Origin: Candidatus Brachybacter algidus
GTDB taxonomy: Bacteria > Bacteroidota > Bacteroidia > Chitinophagales > Saprospiraceae
DNA length: 64,000 nucleotides
Assembly: GCA_016711705.1 (NCBI GenBank)
Contig: JADJSK010000007.1
Coordinates: forward strand, 62,001-126,000
Direction of reading: 5' to 3'
Shown here: piece by piece, positions 26,741 through 36,131 of the stretch
How positions within the stretch are numbered: position 1 is the first letter of the stretch
How the letters are laid out: each line of letters starts with the position of its first letter
Notes under the pieces: generated by a model
What the model was told of the DNA's origin: nothing
The model's database searches: none
Seen by the model: the letters and a program-made list of their open reading frames with translations, nothing else
Program-made: the position numbers and the translations under genes

Positions 26741-27427
26741 ATGAAACCACTCATCATTAAAGAAATGAATGGCGAAGACCAACCCCGCCAGAAACTCCAG
26801 ATCATCGGCCCTTCTTCCCTCAGCGACGCTGAATTACTTGCTATTATCTTACGCACAGGCAGCAGAGAAATGACTGCTATTGGTTTGGCTCAATCTATCC
26901 TGAAGCATTGCGGCGGCAGCCTGAGCCATTTGGCACGATGCAGCATCAATGACTTAACTGCCATCAAAGGGGTAGGTCCGGCCAAAGCTGTTGAAATTAT
27001 CGCTGCCATCGAAATCGGAAAACGAAAGATATCACAGACTCATCAGGAGGCAGAATCAATCCGGTCCTCCAAGGATGCTTACTGGACTGTAGCTGCTCAA
27101 CTCATGGATCTCAACATAGAAGAATTCTGGGTCGTCATCTGCAATAGAGCCAATAAGGTCATGGACAAATGGAAACTTAGTGCAGGCGGCATGCATGGCA
27201 CGGTGGTAGACGTTAAAGTGTTGATGAAATATGCACTTAACAAAAATGCTTCAGGTATCCTCATAGCCCACAATCATCCTTCCGGCAATCTTTGTCCCAG
27301 TGAAGAAGACCGTTTATTAACCAAAAAAATCAGCGAAGCTGCTCAATTGCTAGATATCAGACTACTCGATCATATCATCGTAGCTGGCAATAAATATACG
27401 AGTTTTGCTGATGAAGGGTGGTTGTGA
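26741..27427 (+). CDS. radC: RadC family protein (JAB1/MPN domain)
   Basis: A 228-aa RadC: an N-terminal UPF0758 helix-hairpin-helix region (LSDAELLAIILRTGS ... INDLTAIKGVGPAKAVEIIAAIEIGKR) and a C-terminal JAMM metalloprotease-like domain with the complete HNHPSGNLCPSEED motif (H-x-H-P-x(7)-D type). RadC proteins were once linked to DNA repair; their biochemical activity is still uncertain. A TATCTTTA box (one mismatch to TAnnTTTG) precedes it. It converges with sprE; a GAGGC...GCCTC inverted repeat at 27426-27457 lies between the two stops. Confidence 0.95.
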   Translation: MKPLIIKEMNGEDQPRQKLQIIGPSSLSDAELLAIILRTGSREMTAIGLAQSILKHCGGSLSHLARCSINDLTAIKGVGPAKAVEIIAAIEIGKRKISQTHQEAESIRSSKDAYWTVAAQLMDLNIEEFWVVICNRANKVMDKWKLSAGGMHGTVVDVKVLMKYALNKNASGILIAHNHPSGNLCPSEEDRLLTKKISEAAQLLDIRLLDHIIVAGNKYTSFADEGWL

Positions 27428-27457
27428 GGCAGACTCTAGAGTCTAGTGTCTAGCCTC
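27426..27457. terminator. Possible bidirectional hairpin between convergent genes
   Basis: GAGGC-AGAC ... GTCTAGCCTC with an internal AGACTCTAGAGTCT palindrome. No T-tract on either side, so only a weak terminator call. Confidence 0.3.
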
Positions 27458-27461
27458 TGTA

Positions 27462-30400
27462 TCACATATTCCTATAGTACTTTGTAAACCAAACATCATA
27501 AAGACTCGGCGACTTCAACCTTAACAACTCTCGATAATTTGAATTAGAAATGGCATAAATGTCAAAAGGGAATCTGGCAGAAATAAAATCACTCTTCTTG
27601 TTTCTGGCCTGATTATAATATTCCATCGCCTTGATTTTGTTGTCAAATGAACGAACGAGCAGCACTTGTCGATCTGCACTTCCATCCTTCAAGGTGATAT
27701 TCGCGATCTTGAGATCAGACTTATTGAAAAACTTGTTATTGTAGTCTGACACAGCTATCTTGACATCCTCCACTCTGGTGACTTCCGGCTTCATGATGAT
27801 CATGACGAAATGCTGGTCCTGATCGTTGATCTTATATATTTTATCTGCTTCAACTAACAATGCTTCACTTTCATTGGCACCTGTACCAAGTAGTCTCATC
27901 ATTTCTTTAGCTCTTTTCTCTTCCTCCGAATTCGGGTATGTGTTGATAAGATCCTTTAATGCGGCGATATAAGCCTCTTTTCCCTGAAGATTACCAAGTG
28001 CCATAGCAGAGATCATAGCGAATTTAGGACGCATCAGATTATTCTTACCGAATATGCTGTCACTTTTCGTAGCCATATCGTAGGCGATGACATAGTTTCC
28101 TGAATCCATAGTATTAAAGGTTTCAGAGTAATAGTCCTGCAGTTCATTGTCTTTAGACATCAGACGCTTGATATATTCAGGGTCAGAGAAATATAAGGAG
28201 TAAGGATTCCCACTATATTTGGTTTTCAAAATATTTGCATAATAGTCAGCTTTCGTTTTATCATTTTTTGACATATATGCAAAGTAAAGTTGATACATCG
28301 CCTGTGGCTCATGTCTGTTGTTCGGAAATCTTCTTAAAAGTTCTTCCAGTATTTCTATCGTCTTATCGCTTCTGTCTATTTTATCAGGATAAAGTCCCCC
28401 CAATGCTATCATGGCATCCATGATATCTGCTTCCACTTTACTGGTAGATGCTACGTCTTTAGGAATTTCGGACAATACTTTTGTGATCTCTGATTTAGAG
28501 ATAAAAAAGGTATTGACTGTTTCATCCTCTACCTTTTCTTCATCTGCAACAAAGTTTTGAATCAATGCTGAGTAACGCCAATTATCCACAAGTGGCCTTT
28601 TACCCCAAGATTTTTCGAACAGCTTTTTACCGTCCTTCACAGTTTTTTCATTGTAAGCAAAGAATGTAGTAGGCTTTGGACCTATCTGCCTGTTAATGTT
28701 AGCCGGTGCACCAAAACTACTACTCGCTGCAGTGTTATTGTTAAATTTAGGATTAAATCCTTGGGATGTAGAAGCAGCAGTTCCGGGGCCACTCAATTTT
28801 TCTTTAGCTTTTGCCGCTTTTATCAACTTTCTGGCATGTTCTTCCTGTTGCTCAGGGGACATTAAGCTGATGCGAAGGATGCTATCCTGATAATTGATTG
28901 TTTCGATGTTGAGAGCTATATCTTTCAAATTATCTCTTCGCAACAGCACCTCACTATATCTTGGCTTAGTATTGGGATAAGCTGTTGCTGTGCTGTCATA
29001 ATAATGATACGCCAGATCAAACTCATCTCTGCCGTAGAACAGATCTGCAAGCTTTAGATAACTGTCCGACTTATCTACAGCACCTTTTTTACTCGCTTGA
29101 ATGCCGGCCTGAAGGTTTTTTATAGCTGAAGCTATATCATTATTTTTAAGGTTGACATCCGCCATCAGGAAATAAATTTGATCCTTATAATCTTCATTCT
29201 TAAGATCCTTGAGCATCTTGCGAAGGTTTGAATTAAGATCATCATTAGAGATATTACCCATCGCAAGACTGTTACTGTACTTACTAAGTCTTGCATTAAA
29301 GGTCATTTCGTAACTTGGCTTCAGCTTTTCTACAGCTTCAAACTGAGCATATGCCATGTCATATTTCTTAACATTTGTGTACAACTGTCCAAGTATATAA
29401 GTCAGTCGAGCCTTTCTTTTTTTGTCTTTTACAAGTGGAAGAGCGGCTGTGATTTTTGGAATAGCTCCCACAGCATTTCCACGGTCCATATCTACCATTG
29501 CTTCAGTAAGCAGGGCTTCTCGCCTTACAAAATCGAATGTACCGGCATCAGATTTGAGGCTACGGAGTATTCTGCTTCCGTCTTCCAGATTGCCGCGCTG
29601 GATATATGTTTTAGCCAGCCAAAGCTGTGCTTCCTGAAATACCGGTCTGTGTTTTAATATATATTTCTTAGGCTTACTAACTACTTCAGGTTCATAATTG
29701 ATCCTTACATCATCACCCGTGATGGATGCTGATTCCTTTGCCTCTTTTGCTTTTGCCTCGTCCTTTTTTTTCTGGTCTTCTACAGCCTTTTCATAGCTTT
29801 TATCTATAGCAGTAGCATTTCTGTCGTCCTCTTTACTTGCTTTCTTATCTTCTACTTTTTTCTTTGCACTGGCTTTTTTCTTTGCAGCAGCTGCCTTTTT
29901 CTTATCAGCGGCTTTTTTCTTTGCAGCCTTTTTCTTTTGAGCGGGAGTTAGTTTTTTATTTGAAGTGGATTTCTTAGGTGCTATTTTCTCATCACTTGAT
30001 TTTTCATCATTTGATTTGGGCTCACTGACTTGCGGTGAAGTTGATTTTGGAGTTGTCTTGGCAGTAGTCCCATTTCTGGCAGCTTTTTCAGCAGCTCTCT
30101 CCTCTATTCTTTTTTGTTTGTCTTCTTCCCTTTTCTTAGCAGCGGCTTTTTTCTTCTGCTTCGGGGACATTTTCTTCAATTTCTCCTTGGCCATTTTTTC
30201 GGCACTGTAGTTTTGAACTACGTATTTGAATGAGTTCTCCGCTTTTTCAAAGTCCTTTTTGAGAAACTGAGACTTACCCATTTGGAAATAACTATCATCT
30301 ACCCAATGGCTTGCCTGATGCAGATAGATGTCCTTTTTAAGTTTTTCAATAGCCACATTAAGCGTACCTGCGGCAGTATTGCTGTCCACGTCCAGGAGGT

Positions 30401-30635
30401 AAGGATAAATGACTAGCTGATTTTGGAAGTTGTCCGGATGCTTGGCTTCTATCTGAAGAATGGCAGCATCTATGATCTCGTCAGCATTAAAATAGCCGTT
30501 GTAATAGGCTGTCATGTTCTGGTAGGCACGACCTATGAAACCGACATCTTCCTTTTTCTTTTTAGGAGAGGCGCAAGAGGTCATGATGACTGCTAAAAAA
30601 AGAAGATAAAAATATTTAGATTGATTTGCCTTCAA
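27462..30635 (-). CDS. porW: SprE/PorW-like T9SS TPR lipoprotein
   Basis: A 1,057-aa lipoprotein (FLAVIMTSCASPKKKK, lipobox Cys at ~21). The N-terminal RAYQNMTAYYNGYFNADEIIDAAILQIE is the hallmark opening of SprE/PorW proteins, which are T9SS components needed for secretion and gliding. Tetratricopeptide-type repeats cover ~100-150 and ~330-900, and the C-terminus (KIAVSDYNNKFFNKSDLKIAN...) is the family's conserved end domain. An unusual ~150-aa lysine/alanine-rich, low-complexity insert (residues ~155-300, KKKAAKKKAADKKKAAAAKK and similar) interrupts the first TPR block. Driven by a -7 box at 30710-30717. Single gene, convergent with radC. Confidence 0.85.
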   Translation of the reverse strand: MKANQSKYFYLLFLAVIMTSCASPKKKKEDVGFIGRAYQNMTAYYNGYFNADEIIDAAILQIEAKHPDNFQNQLVIYPYLLDVDSNTAAGTLNVAIEKLKKDIYLHQASHWVDDSYFQMGKSQFLKKDFEKAENSFKYVVQNYSAEKMAKEKLKKMSPKQKKKAAAKKREEDKQKRIEERAAEKAARNGTTAKTTPKSTSPQVSEPKSNDEKSSDEKIAPKKSTSNKKLTPAQKKKAAKKKAADKKKAAAAKKKASAKKKVEDKKASKEDDRNATAIDKSYEKAVEDQKKKDEAKAKEAKESASITGDDVRINYEPEVVSKPKKYILKHRPVFQEAQLWLAKTYIQRGNLEDGSRILRSLKSDAGTFDFVRREALLTEAMVDMDRGNAVGAIPKITAALPLVKDKKRKARLTYILGQLYTNVKKYDMAYAQFEAVEKLKPSYEMTFNARLSKYSNSLAMGNISNDDLNSNLRKMLKDLKNEDYKDQIYFLMADVNLKNNDIASAIKNLQAGIQASKKGAVDKSDSYLKLADLFYGRDEFDLAYHYYDSTATAYPNTKPRYSEVLLRRDNLKDIALNIETINYQDSILRISLMSPEQQEEHARKLIKAAKAKEKLSGPGTAASTSQGFNPKFNNNTAASSSFGAPANINRQIGPKPTTFFAYNEKTVKDGKKLFEKSWGKRPLVDNWRYSALIQNFVADEEKVEDETVNTFFISKSEITKVLSEIPKDVASTSKVEADIMDAMIALGGLYPDKIDRSDKTIEILEELLRRFPNNRHEPQAMYQLYFAYMSKNDKTKADYYANILKTKYSGNPYSLYFSDPEYIKRLMSKDNELQDYYSETFNTMDSGNYVIAYDMATKSDSIFGKNNLMRPKFAMISAMALGNLQGKEAYIAALKDLINTYPNSEEEKRAKEMMRLLGTGANESEALLVEADKIYKINDQDQHFVMIIMKPEVTRVEDVKIAVSDYNNKFFNKSDLKIANITLKDGSADRQVLLVRSFDNKIKAMEYYNQARNKKSDFISARFPFDIYAISNSNYRELLRLKSPSLYDVWFTKYYRNM

Positions 30636-31132
30636 AGTAAAAAATGCTTTATGTATAACGTAAAAATCGATTCAACAGTGTATGAACGAGTATTTAACAA
30701 AATTTCGCACAAAAGTACAATTATATTTTTATAAATTGGCAAAATCCAAAGGCTGCTAACCAATATAGGTAGGACTAAGAGTGCTTAAAACATTTGATTC
30801 TAACGAATATTCAAAGTAGATCAATTACCATATAAATAATGCTGGACATCTTATTAATTCAAGACTTCCACCCAAAAAAGCATCTTACATCAATATTAAT
30901 TTTAAAATAGATTATGCTAACTCTATGACAACTATACCCTGCTCTTGTGTCCCAACAATAAAAACCTACTCCAATTTAAATTTGTAATTTCACCGCTGAC
31001 TTTATCGCAAATCGTACTTCAATTAGCTTTTGAAACAAGGCATTAATAACACATGACTCAAAAACTAATTTTCAGAAATTAAAAGACAATCTTACAAAGG
31101 AGTATAAGGTAGTAATAATCGATGAAAAGTCG
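30636..31132. other. Intergenic between divergent sprE/porW and M23 peptidase genes
   Basis: About 500 AT-rich bp. Besides the -7 box at 30710-30717 I see no RNA gene, repeat or ORF. Confidence 0.4.
30710..30717 (-). promoter_or_regulatory. Candidate -7 box for sprE/porW
   Basis: Minus strand reads TACTTTTG (TAnnTTTG), 75 nt upstream of the ATG at 30635. Confidence 0.5.
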
Positions 31133-31870
31133 ATGACACAAAGGTTTGCGGCTTATTACAATCCTCTAAAAGTCATTTGGATGACTGCCTTATTCGCCCT
31201 TATTATATGCATTGTTTCAGTTATTTTATTTACCCAAACCAGCCTCATAAGGTTCTTGGGGCCCTTACCAAAGTCTTTGGTAGGAGAAGACTATAAAAAT
31301 CTTGCCATTCGCATCGACAGTCTGGAAACTTTGTCCCAAGCAAGAGAACAAAAGTTTAAAGCCATACAGAATTTAATTACTAAGGGAGTCAACACAACTC
31401 CTGATATTAAAGAAGAAAAGCAAGTAGAATCCACTATTAAAAAAGTGGAAATTCCAATTGAAAAGCAAAAAGAAATTAAGGTACATCACGTTCCTTTGCC
31501 TGCCATGAGTTTCATCAAACCCATATCAGGGGAAATTACTTCAAAATTCGATCCAACTAGATATCATTACGGTATAGACCTTGCTGCCAAGTCCGGCTCT
31601 CCAATTCTCTCAGTAGCTTCAGGATATATATTGGCGAGCGGATATACACGTGAAAATGGTTATACTGTATGGATCATGCATCCTCAAGGTTTTCTATCAT
31701 CCTACAAACACAATTCTAAACTCAATGTGTATGTAGGTCAGTTCGTGGAACAAGCTGTGGAAATAGCCACCATCGGAAATACCGGAGAAGCCTCTACCGG
31801 TCCTCATCTTCATTTTGAATTGTGGAAAAATAATGAACCAGTTGATCCTGATTTGATGATTAAACTTTAG
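31133..31870 (+). CDS. M23-family (LytM) peptidase, membrane anchored
   Basis: A 245-aa protein with one N-terminal transmembrane helix (VIWMTALFALIICIVSVILFTQ), a short helical linker rich in K/E (~60-120) and a C-terminal LytM domain. The zinc motif HYGIDLAA (H-x(3)-D) and the second motif GPHLHFELW (H-x-H) are both present, so it is likely active. Such enzymes cut peptidoglycan cross-bridges during growth or division. The domain starts FIKPISGEITSKFDP, the usual M23 entry. Single gene; no SPOR or LysM domain is visible. Confidence 0.92.
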   Translation: MTQRFAAYYNPLKVIWMTALFALIICIVSVILFTQTSLIRFLGPLPKSLVGEDYKNLAIRIDSLETLSQAREQKFKAIQNLITKGVNTTPDIKEEKQVESTIKKVEIPIEKQKEIKVHHVPLPAMSFIKPISGEITSKFDPTRYHYGIDLAAKSGSPILSVASGYILASGYTRENGYTVWIMHPQGFLSSYKHNSKLNVYVGQFVEQAVEIATIGNTGEASTGPHLHFELWKNNEPVDPDLMIKL

Positions 31871-32368
31871 ATGGTTGGGGTTTGGAGTTTGGGGTTTGAT
31901 GGCGCTTATTATATTGATAATTAACGTTATAAATATATGATTATTTAATTTCTTATATTTGTTTAATAGATTTTATTTGCTCGACTTAATCATCGAAGTT
32001 TCATTCTAACCCGCCGCCGCTAGAGCTTTGTCGGGCAGGTTTCTAATTTCTAATTTCAGATTTCAGATTTCTCACTTCTACCTCAGTTCAAGTAACAACA
32101 ATTCTCTTAAGCTTTATTTAAAACGCAAAAATTAAGTTTATTAAAACAATATCCATATCTACACGTTTACTCAGTAATTTTACCTAAACTTTATGGTATA
32201 ATAGATACTTTTTTATAATTTATCTAAATTTTTATACCTTTGTCCCCATTAAGAACGGTTTTTCAGATATTTATATATAATTGATTGACTATATTCGTTC
32301 TGCAAAATTAACTAACTAATGTACAATTCATTTTTAATTTGCATTTTTTAAAATAAAACCATAGAAGC
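31871..32368. other. Intergenic with low-complexity repeats and a promoter
   Basis: Holds TTTCTAATTTC/TTTCAGATTTC tracts (~32040-32090) and the -7 box at 32235-32242. No coding signal. Confidence 0.45.
32235..32242 (+). promoter_or_regulatory. Candidate -7 box for the OmpA lipoprotein gene
   Basis: TACCTTTG (TAnnTTTG) lies 126 nt before the ATG, implying a long 5' leader. Confidence 0.45.
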
Positions 32369-33235
32369 ATGAAATTTATTCATTTTATTTTATTATTCGC
32401 AGTAATTGGAGCTACCTCCTCCTGTAAAACCGGAAAAAAACTTAAAGCCGCTGAGGCTCAGTATAAGTCATTGAGTGACCAGTATGTCGCCCTTGAATCT
32501 AAATTAACTGACTATGAAACAGCTAATAATGAAGCTGATAAAAGACGTCGGGTTTCTGATAAAGAGATCGAAGAACTTAACAAGCAGATCGCCTTCATGA
32601 GAGAAAATAACACTGCCGTACTTGGTCAGTTGAAAGACCTTTCTGTGGTAACTAGCAGCCAGGCTGAAAGTATTAAAAAATCACTTGATAATATCGGTGC
32701 TAAAGATAATTATATCCAAACTATCCAATCTGCAGCAGCGCGCAAGGACTCTTTAAATATGACATTGGTCATGAATTTAAAAGGTGCTATGGCAAACATG
32801 CAGGACGATGATGTACAGATCCAGGTAGAAAAAGGTATTGTAATGATCTCTCTTTCTGATAAAATGCTCTTCAAAAGCGGAAGCTATGATATTTCAGAAT
32901 CAGCAAGTAATGTTCTAGGTAAAGTAGCTCAGGTATTAAACAATCAACCTGATCTTGAGATCCTTATCGAAGGACATACGGATAATGTTCCGATCGTTAA
33001 GGCAGGTATCCGCGACAACTGGGATCTGAGTGCACTAAGAGCAACATCTATAGCAAGAGTACTTCAAACTAAGTATGCGATCAATCCTAAGAGAATCACT
33101 GCAGGTGGTAAGAGTGAATTTAATCCATTGACGACCAATGACACTGCTGAAGGAAGATCTATTAACAGAAGAACCAGAATCATTATCATGCCTCAGTTGG
33201 ATCAATTCTTCAAACTTCTTGAAAGGAAAATGTAA
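32369..33235 (+). CDS. OmpA-family peptidoglycan-associated lipoprotein
   Basis: A 288-aa lipoprotein (FAVIGATSSCKTGKK, lipobox Cys at ~19) with a coiled-coil stretch at ~25-130 (LKAAEAQYKSLSDQYVALES and following heptads) and a C-terminal OmpA/MotB domain at ~155-285 (LFKSGSYDISESASNVLGKVAQVL, ILIEGHTDNVPI, DLSALRATSIARVL). The D/R pair that binds diaminopimelate is present in the NWDLSALRATSIARVL block. It should tether the outer membrane to the wall. Ends 40 bp before a hairpin terminator. Confidence 0.93.
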   Translation: MKFIHFILLFAVIGATSSCKTGKKLKAAEAQYKSLSDQYVALESKLTDYETANNEADKRRRVSDKEIEELNKQIAFMRENNTAVLGQLKDLSVVTSSQAESIKKSLDNIGAKDNYIQTIQSAAARKDSLNMTLVMNLKGAMANMQDDDVQIQVEKGIVMISLSDKMLFKSGSYDISESASNVLGKVAQVLNNQPDLEILIEGHTDNVPIVKAGIRDNWDLSALRATSIARVLQTKYAINPKRITAGGKSEFNPLTTNDTAEGRSINRRTRIIIMPQLDQFFKLLERKM

Positions 33236-33274
33236 ATACAATTCGGACCTATCCGTAATTAACGCATAATAAAT

Positions 33275-33325
33275 AACCGCATTGCGAGCTTTGGATCACA
33301 TCCATTCCGTTAATGCGGTTTTTTT
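33275..33325 (+). terminator. Rho-independent terminator after the OmpA lipoprotein gene
   Basis: AACCGCATT at 33275-33283 pairs perfectly with AATGCGGTT at 33312-33320, followed by a T run to 33325. The loop is long (28 nt). Confidence 0.75.
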
Positions 33326-33337
33326 AAATTATAAAAT

Positions 33338-33345
33338 TAACTTTG
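33338..33345 (+). promoter_or_regulatory. Candidate -7 box for the panD operon
   Basis: TAACTTTG (TAnnTTTG) ends 7 nt before the panD ATG, so the transcript would be leaderless or nearly so. Confidence 0.5.
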
Positions 33346-33352
33346 CGCCACT

Positions 33353-33700
33353 ATGCTCATTCAGCTTTTTAAGTCAAAGATCCATCGTGCTATAATCACA
33401 GAAGCCAACCTCAACTATGTAGGTAGTATTACCATAGATGAAGATCTCATGGAGGCTGCCAACTTATTCGAAGGTGAACGCGTCCAGGTAGTGAATAATA
33501 ACAATGGCGAAAGGCTGGAGACTTATGTCATCAGAGGAGAGCGAGGAACGGGTACTATATGCCTTAATGGTGCTGCTGCCCGTAAAGTGCATGTAGGAGA
33601 TATAGTTATTATTATCGCCTATGGACTTTTTACTCCTGAAGAAGCTAAGCAATTTAAACCGGCAACGGTATTTCCCGATGCAAATAACAGAATAGTGTGA
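33353..33700 (+). CDS. panD: Aspartate 1-decarboxylase
   Basis: A 115-aa pyruvoyl enzyme precursor. The self-cleavage pair is Gly24-Ser25 in NYVGSITID, and the family's KSKIHRAIITEANLNY opening and NGAAARKVHVGDIVIIIAYG block are intact. It makes beta-alanine for pantothenate and CoA synthesis. First gene of a three-gene operon with overlapping coding ends: its stop shares bases with the GTG start of the next gene. Confidence 0.97.
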   Translation: MLIQLFKSKIHRAIITEANLNYVGSITIDEDLMEAANLFEGERVQVVNNNNGERLETYVIRGERGTGTICLNGAAARKVHVGDIVIIIAYGLFTPEEAKQFKPATVFPDANNRIV

Positions 33701-34794
33701 GCCGTCCCCGAATCAAATTTCTTGGTGATATTTTAAAGTTTTTACTTTTCCTGACTATTGGAGCTGGAATCCTTTATTGGGTGTTTAGTTCTCAAAGCAA
33801 AGCCTTTCAGGCCCAATGTGTCATAGATGGTATAGCTCCTGAGGATTGTAGCTTATTCAAAAAACTGGTTGCAGATTTCCGCTCTACCAATCCATGGTGG
33901 ATGATAGCTGTGTTGATTAGTTACCAACTAAGCAATGTCGTAAGGTCCTTAAGATGGCAGATGATATGCGCTCCACTTGGTTACAAGATCAAATTCAGCA
34001 ATGCATTTTGGACAATAATGCTTGGTTATTTTGCCAATTTGGGAATATCCCGTGCCGGAGAGGTAGTTAGAGGGGGTAGCCTTGCGAAATATGAAAAAAT
34101 TAAGTTAGATAATGTTTTAGGAACCATTGCACTGGATAGAATACTCGATCTTGCGACCATGTCTTTGGTGATCATGCTGGCATTTTACTTTCAATATCAG
34201 GAGATCCACGATTACCTCGCTGCCAATATGAGAGACTTTGATATGGTAGCATTTTCCAAAGGTTGGATCTTTCAGTCCTTTTTGGTAGGAATTGGCCTAT
34301 TTGTTTTGCTACTTATTCTGTTCAAACAAAGAATAGCACAATCAATACTATATCTGAAAATCAAGAGTTTTCTGAAAGGTATTATCGCAGGAATAAAAAC
34401 TATCAAGGATATCAAGCATCCTATATTGTTTATATTTTATAGTCTGATGATATGGGTCTTCTACTTTCTGATGGCTTATTTCGCATTTTTCTCTTTTGGA
34501 CCCACTGCACATCTTGGCATTATGGCCGCACTTCTCGTATTTGTCTTCGGTAGTTTTGGGATTATTATTCCTTCTCCTGGAGGTATGGGTACTTACCATG
34601 CTATGGCTATGGCCGCTCTTGCCATCTATGGCATCAAAGGTGATGATGCCTTCAGTTATGCCAATATTATGTTTTTCAATGTGCAGATCGTCACGACCAT
34701 TGTATTTGGTATCCTATCGCTAATTTTGCTTCCACTTATCAATAAAAATTATCATCCGGTTCACGTCCAAATCAATCCTAATGTCATTGACTAA
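33697..34794 (+). CDS. Lysylphosphatidylglycerol synthase TM-region-like (flippase-like) membrane protein
   Basis: A 365-aa integral membrane protein with about eight hydrophobic segments. Family PF03706 features are NAFWTIMLGYFANLGISRAGEVVRGGSLAKYE and the late PSPGGMGTYHAMAMAALAIYG block. It lacks the soluble aminoacyl-transferase domain of MprF, so it is more likely a lipid or polyprenyl-linked substrate transporter. Starts with GTG overlapping the panD stop (GTGA at 33697-33700) and overlaps the next gene by 14 bp, so the three are translationally coupled. Confidence 0.88.
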   Translation: MSRPRIKFLGDILKFLLFLTIGAGILYWVFSSQSKAFQAQCVIDGIAPEDCSLFKKLVADFRSTNPWWMIAVLISYQLSNVVRSLRWQMICAPLGYKIKFSNAFWTIMLGYFANLGISRAGEVVRGGSLAKYEKIKLDNVLGTIALDRILDLATMSLVIMLAFYFQYQEIHDYLAANMRDFDMVAFSKGWIFQSFLVGIGLFVLLLILFKQRIAQSILYLKIKSFLKGIIAGIKTIKDIKHPILFIFYSLMIWVFYFLMAYFAFFSFGPTAHLGIMAALLVFVFGSFGIIIPSPGGMGTYHAMAMAALAIYGIKGDDAFSYANIMFFNVQIVTTIVFGILSLILLPLINKNYHPVHVQINPNVID

Positions 34795-35248
34795 GATCAA
34801 TTCCCTGGAAGACGCTGTATCTATGGTGAAAACATGGCAGCAATCAGGTTTTAATGTCGTTTTTACAAATGGTGTTTTTGATGTACTTCACGTGGGTCAT
34901 CTTCGATACCTGAATGCTTCTAAAGCGCTAGGTGATAAATTGATAATTGCTTTAAATAGTGATGAATCTGTGAAGAAACTCAAAGGGGATAATCGCCCTA
35001 TCAATACTTTGGCTGATAGAATGGAACTAATCGCCGGATTTGAACCAGTCGATCTTGTCATTTCTTTTGAGGAAGAAACTCCTTTTAATGTGATAAATGC
35101 ATTAATTCCGGATGTCATTACAAAAGGTGGCGATTACACTCCGGATACAGTCGTTGGCGCCGATATAGTAACTGAAAACGGCGGGGAAGTCATTATTATT
35201 AATTTTGAAGAGGGATATTCTTCGACATCTATTATTGAGAAACTGTAA
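34781..35248 (+). CDS. rfaE2: D-glycero-beta-D-manno-heptose 1-phosphate adenylyltransferase (RfaE domain II)
   Basis: A 155-aa nucleotidyltransferase with VVFTNGVFDVLHVGHLRYL (the HxGH signature), RPINTLADRMELIAG, and the C-terminal KGGDYTPDTVVGAD and EGYSSTSIIEKL blocks. It adenylates heptose-1-phosphate to ADP-heptose for LPS core synthesis. It is the isolated C-terminal domain of E. coli HldE; a separate kinase must be encoded elsewhere. Third gene of the panD operon, overlapping the flippase-like gene by 14 bp. Confidence 0.93.
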   Translation: MSLTKINSLEDAVSMVKTWQQSGFNVVFTNGVFDVLHVGHLRYLNASKALGDKLIIALNSDESVKKLKGDNRPINTLADRMELIAGFEPVDLVISFEEETPFNVINALIPDVITKGGDYTPDTVVGADIVTENGGEVIIINFEEGYSSTSIIEKL

Positions 35249-35350
35249 ATAGAAATCAGTCGTCAGTGATCAGTCGTCAGTTGACAGCGCCGATTGATGA
35301 TTACCACGAACTCCAAACTATTCTTCGTAAAACATCATTTTATCATACCC

Positions 35351-35990
35351 GTAATCATTCTAATTTCATTTTTCTAACTTGTAATTTTTAAATCAGTGAA
35401 ATCCTTTAATCCGTTTAATCCGTGATTCAGACAAATGAGTGATCGGGTGATAAGAGCAAGCTTTACTTCGATATGCTAATTTAAGTCAATTATTGAACGA
35501 TGGATATTTGAATTAAATGATGTCGTTTACAGTAATCATTCTAATTTCATATTTCTAACTTCTAATTTTTAAATCAGTGAAATCCTTTAATCCGTTTAAT
35601 CAGTGGTTCAGACAAATGAGTGATCGAGTGATAAGAGCAAGCTTTACTTCGACATGCTAATTTAAGTCAATTATTGAACAATGGTTATTTGAATTAAATA
35701 ATGTCGTTTACCCGTAATCATTCTAATTTCATATTTCTAACTTCTAATTTTAAAATCAGTATAATCAGAAAAATCATTCAATCAGTGGTTCAGACAAATG
35801 AGTGATCGAGTGATAAGAGCAAGCTTTACTTCGATATGTTACTTTAAGTCGATTATTGAACAATGGATATTTGAATTAAATAATGTCGTTTACAGTAATC
35901 ATTCTAATTTCATATTTCTAATTTCTAATTTTTAAATCAGTGAAATCCTTTAATCCGTTTAATCAGTGGTTCAGACGAATGGGCAATCGA
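35351..35990. repeat. Tandem repeat of ~181 bp, about 3.5 copies
   Basis: Copies begin with GTAATCATTCTAATTTCAT at 35351, 35532, 35714 and 35895, giving periods of 181, 182 and 181 bp. Shared landmarks are AATCCTTTAATCCGTTTAAT (absent from copy 3), GTGATAAGAGCAAGCTTTAC and GATATTTGAATTAAAT. The fourth copy is truncated after ~90 bp. Copies differ by point changes and short indels. Confidence 0.88.
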
Positions 35991-36099
35991 CAATGGCACT
36001 CCCCCAATATTCACCTCACCTTCAACATCTTCCTACACACTCTATTTTAGCTAAATTCATTATTTTGACAAAGCCCTCCACTTAGTAACAGAAATATTT

Positions 36100-36107
36100 T
36101 ACTTTTG
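36100..36107 (+). promoter_or_regulatory. Candidate -7 box for asnS
   Basis: TACTTTTG (TAnnTTTG) ends 24 nt before ATG 36132, which rules out the in-frame TTG at 36105 as start. Confidence 0.55.
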
Positions 36108-36131
36108 CACCCTCAAACAAACATTATTATC

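Larger units (their letters stand above)
35249..36131. other. Gene-free 880-bp interval: tandem 181-bp repeat and a promoter
   Basis: It begins with CAGTCGTCAGT-like short repeats (35265-35290), then the 181-bp tandem array (35351-35990) and the asnS -7 box at 36100-36107. No ORF of substance. Confidence 0.7.

Noticed and set aside
26434..26760. 108-codon plus-strand frame overlapping the start of radC
   Set aside because: It crosses the hairpin element and heptamer satellites and is incompatible with the radC start.
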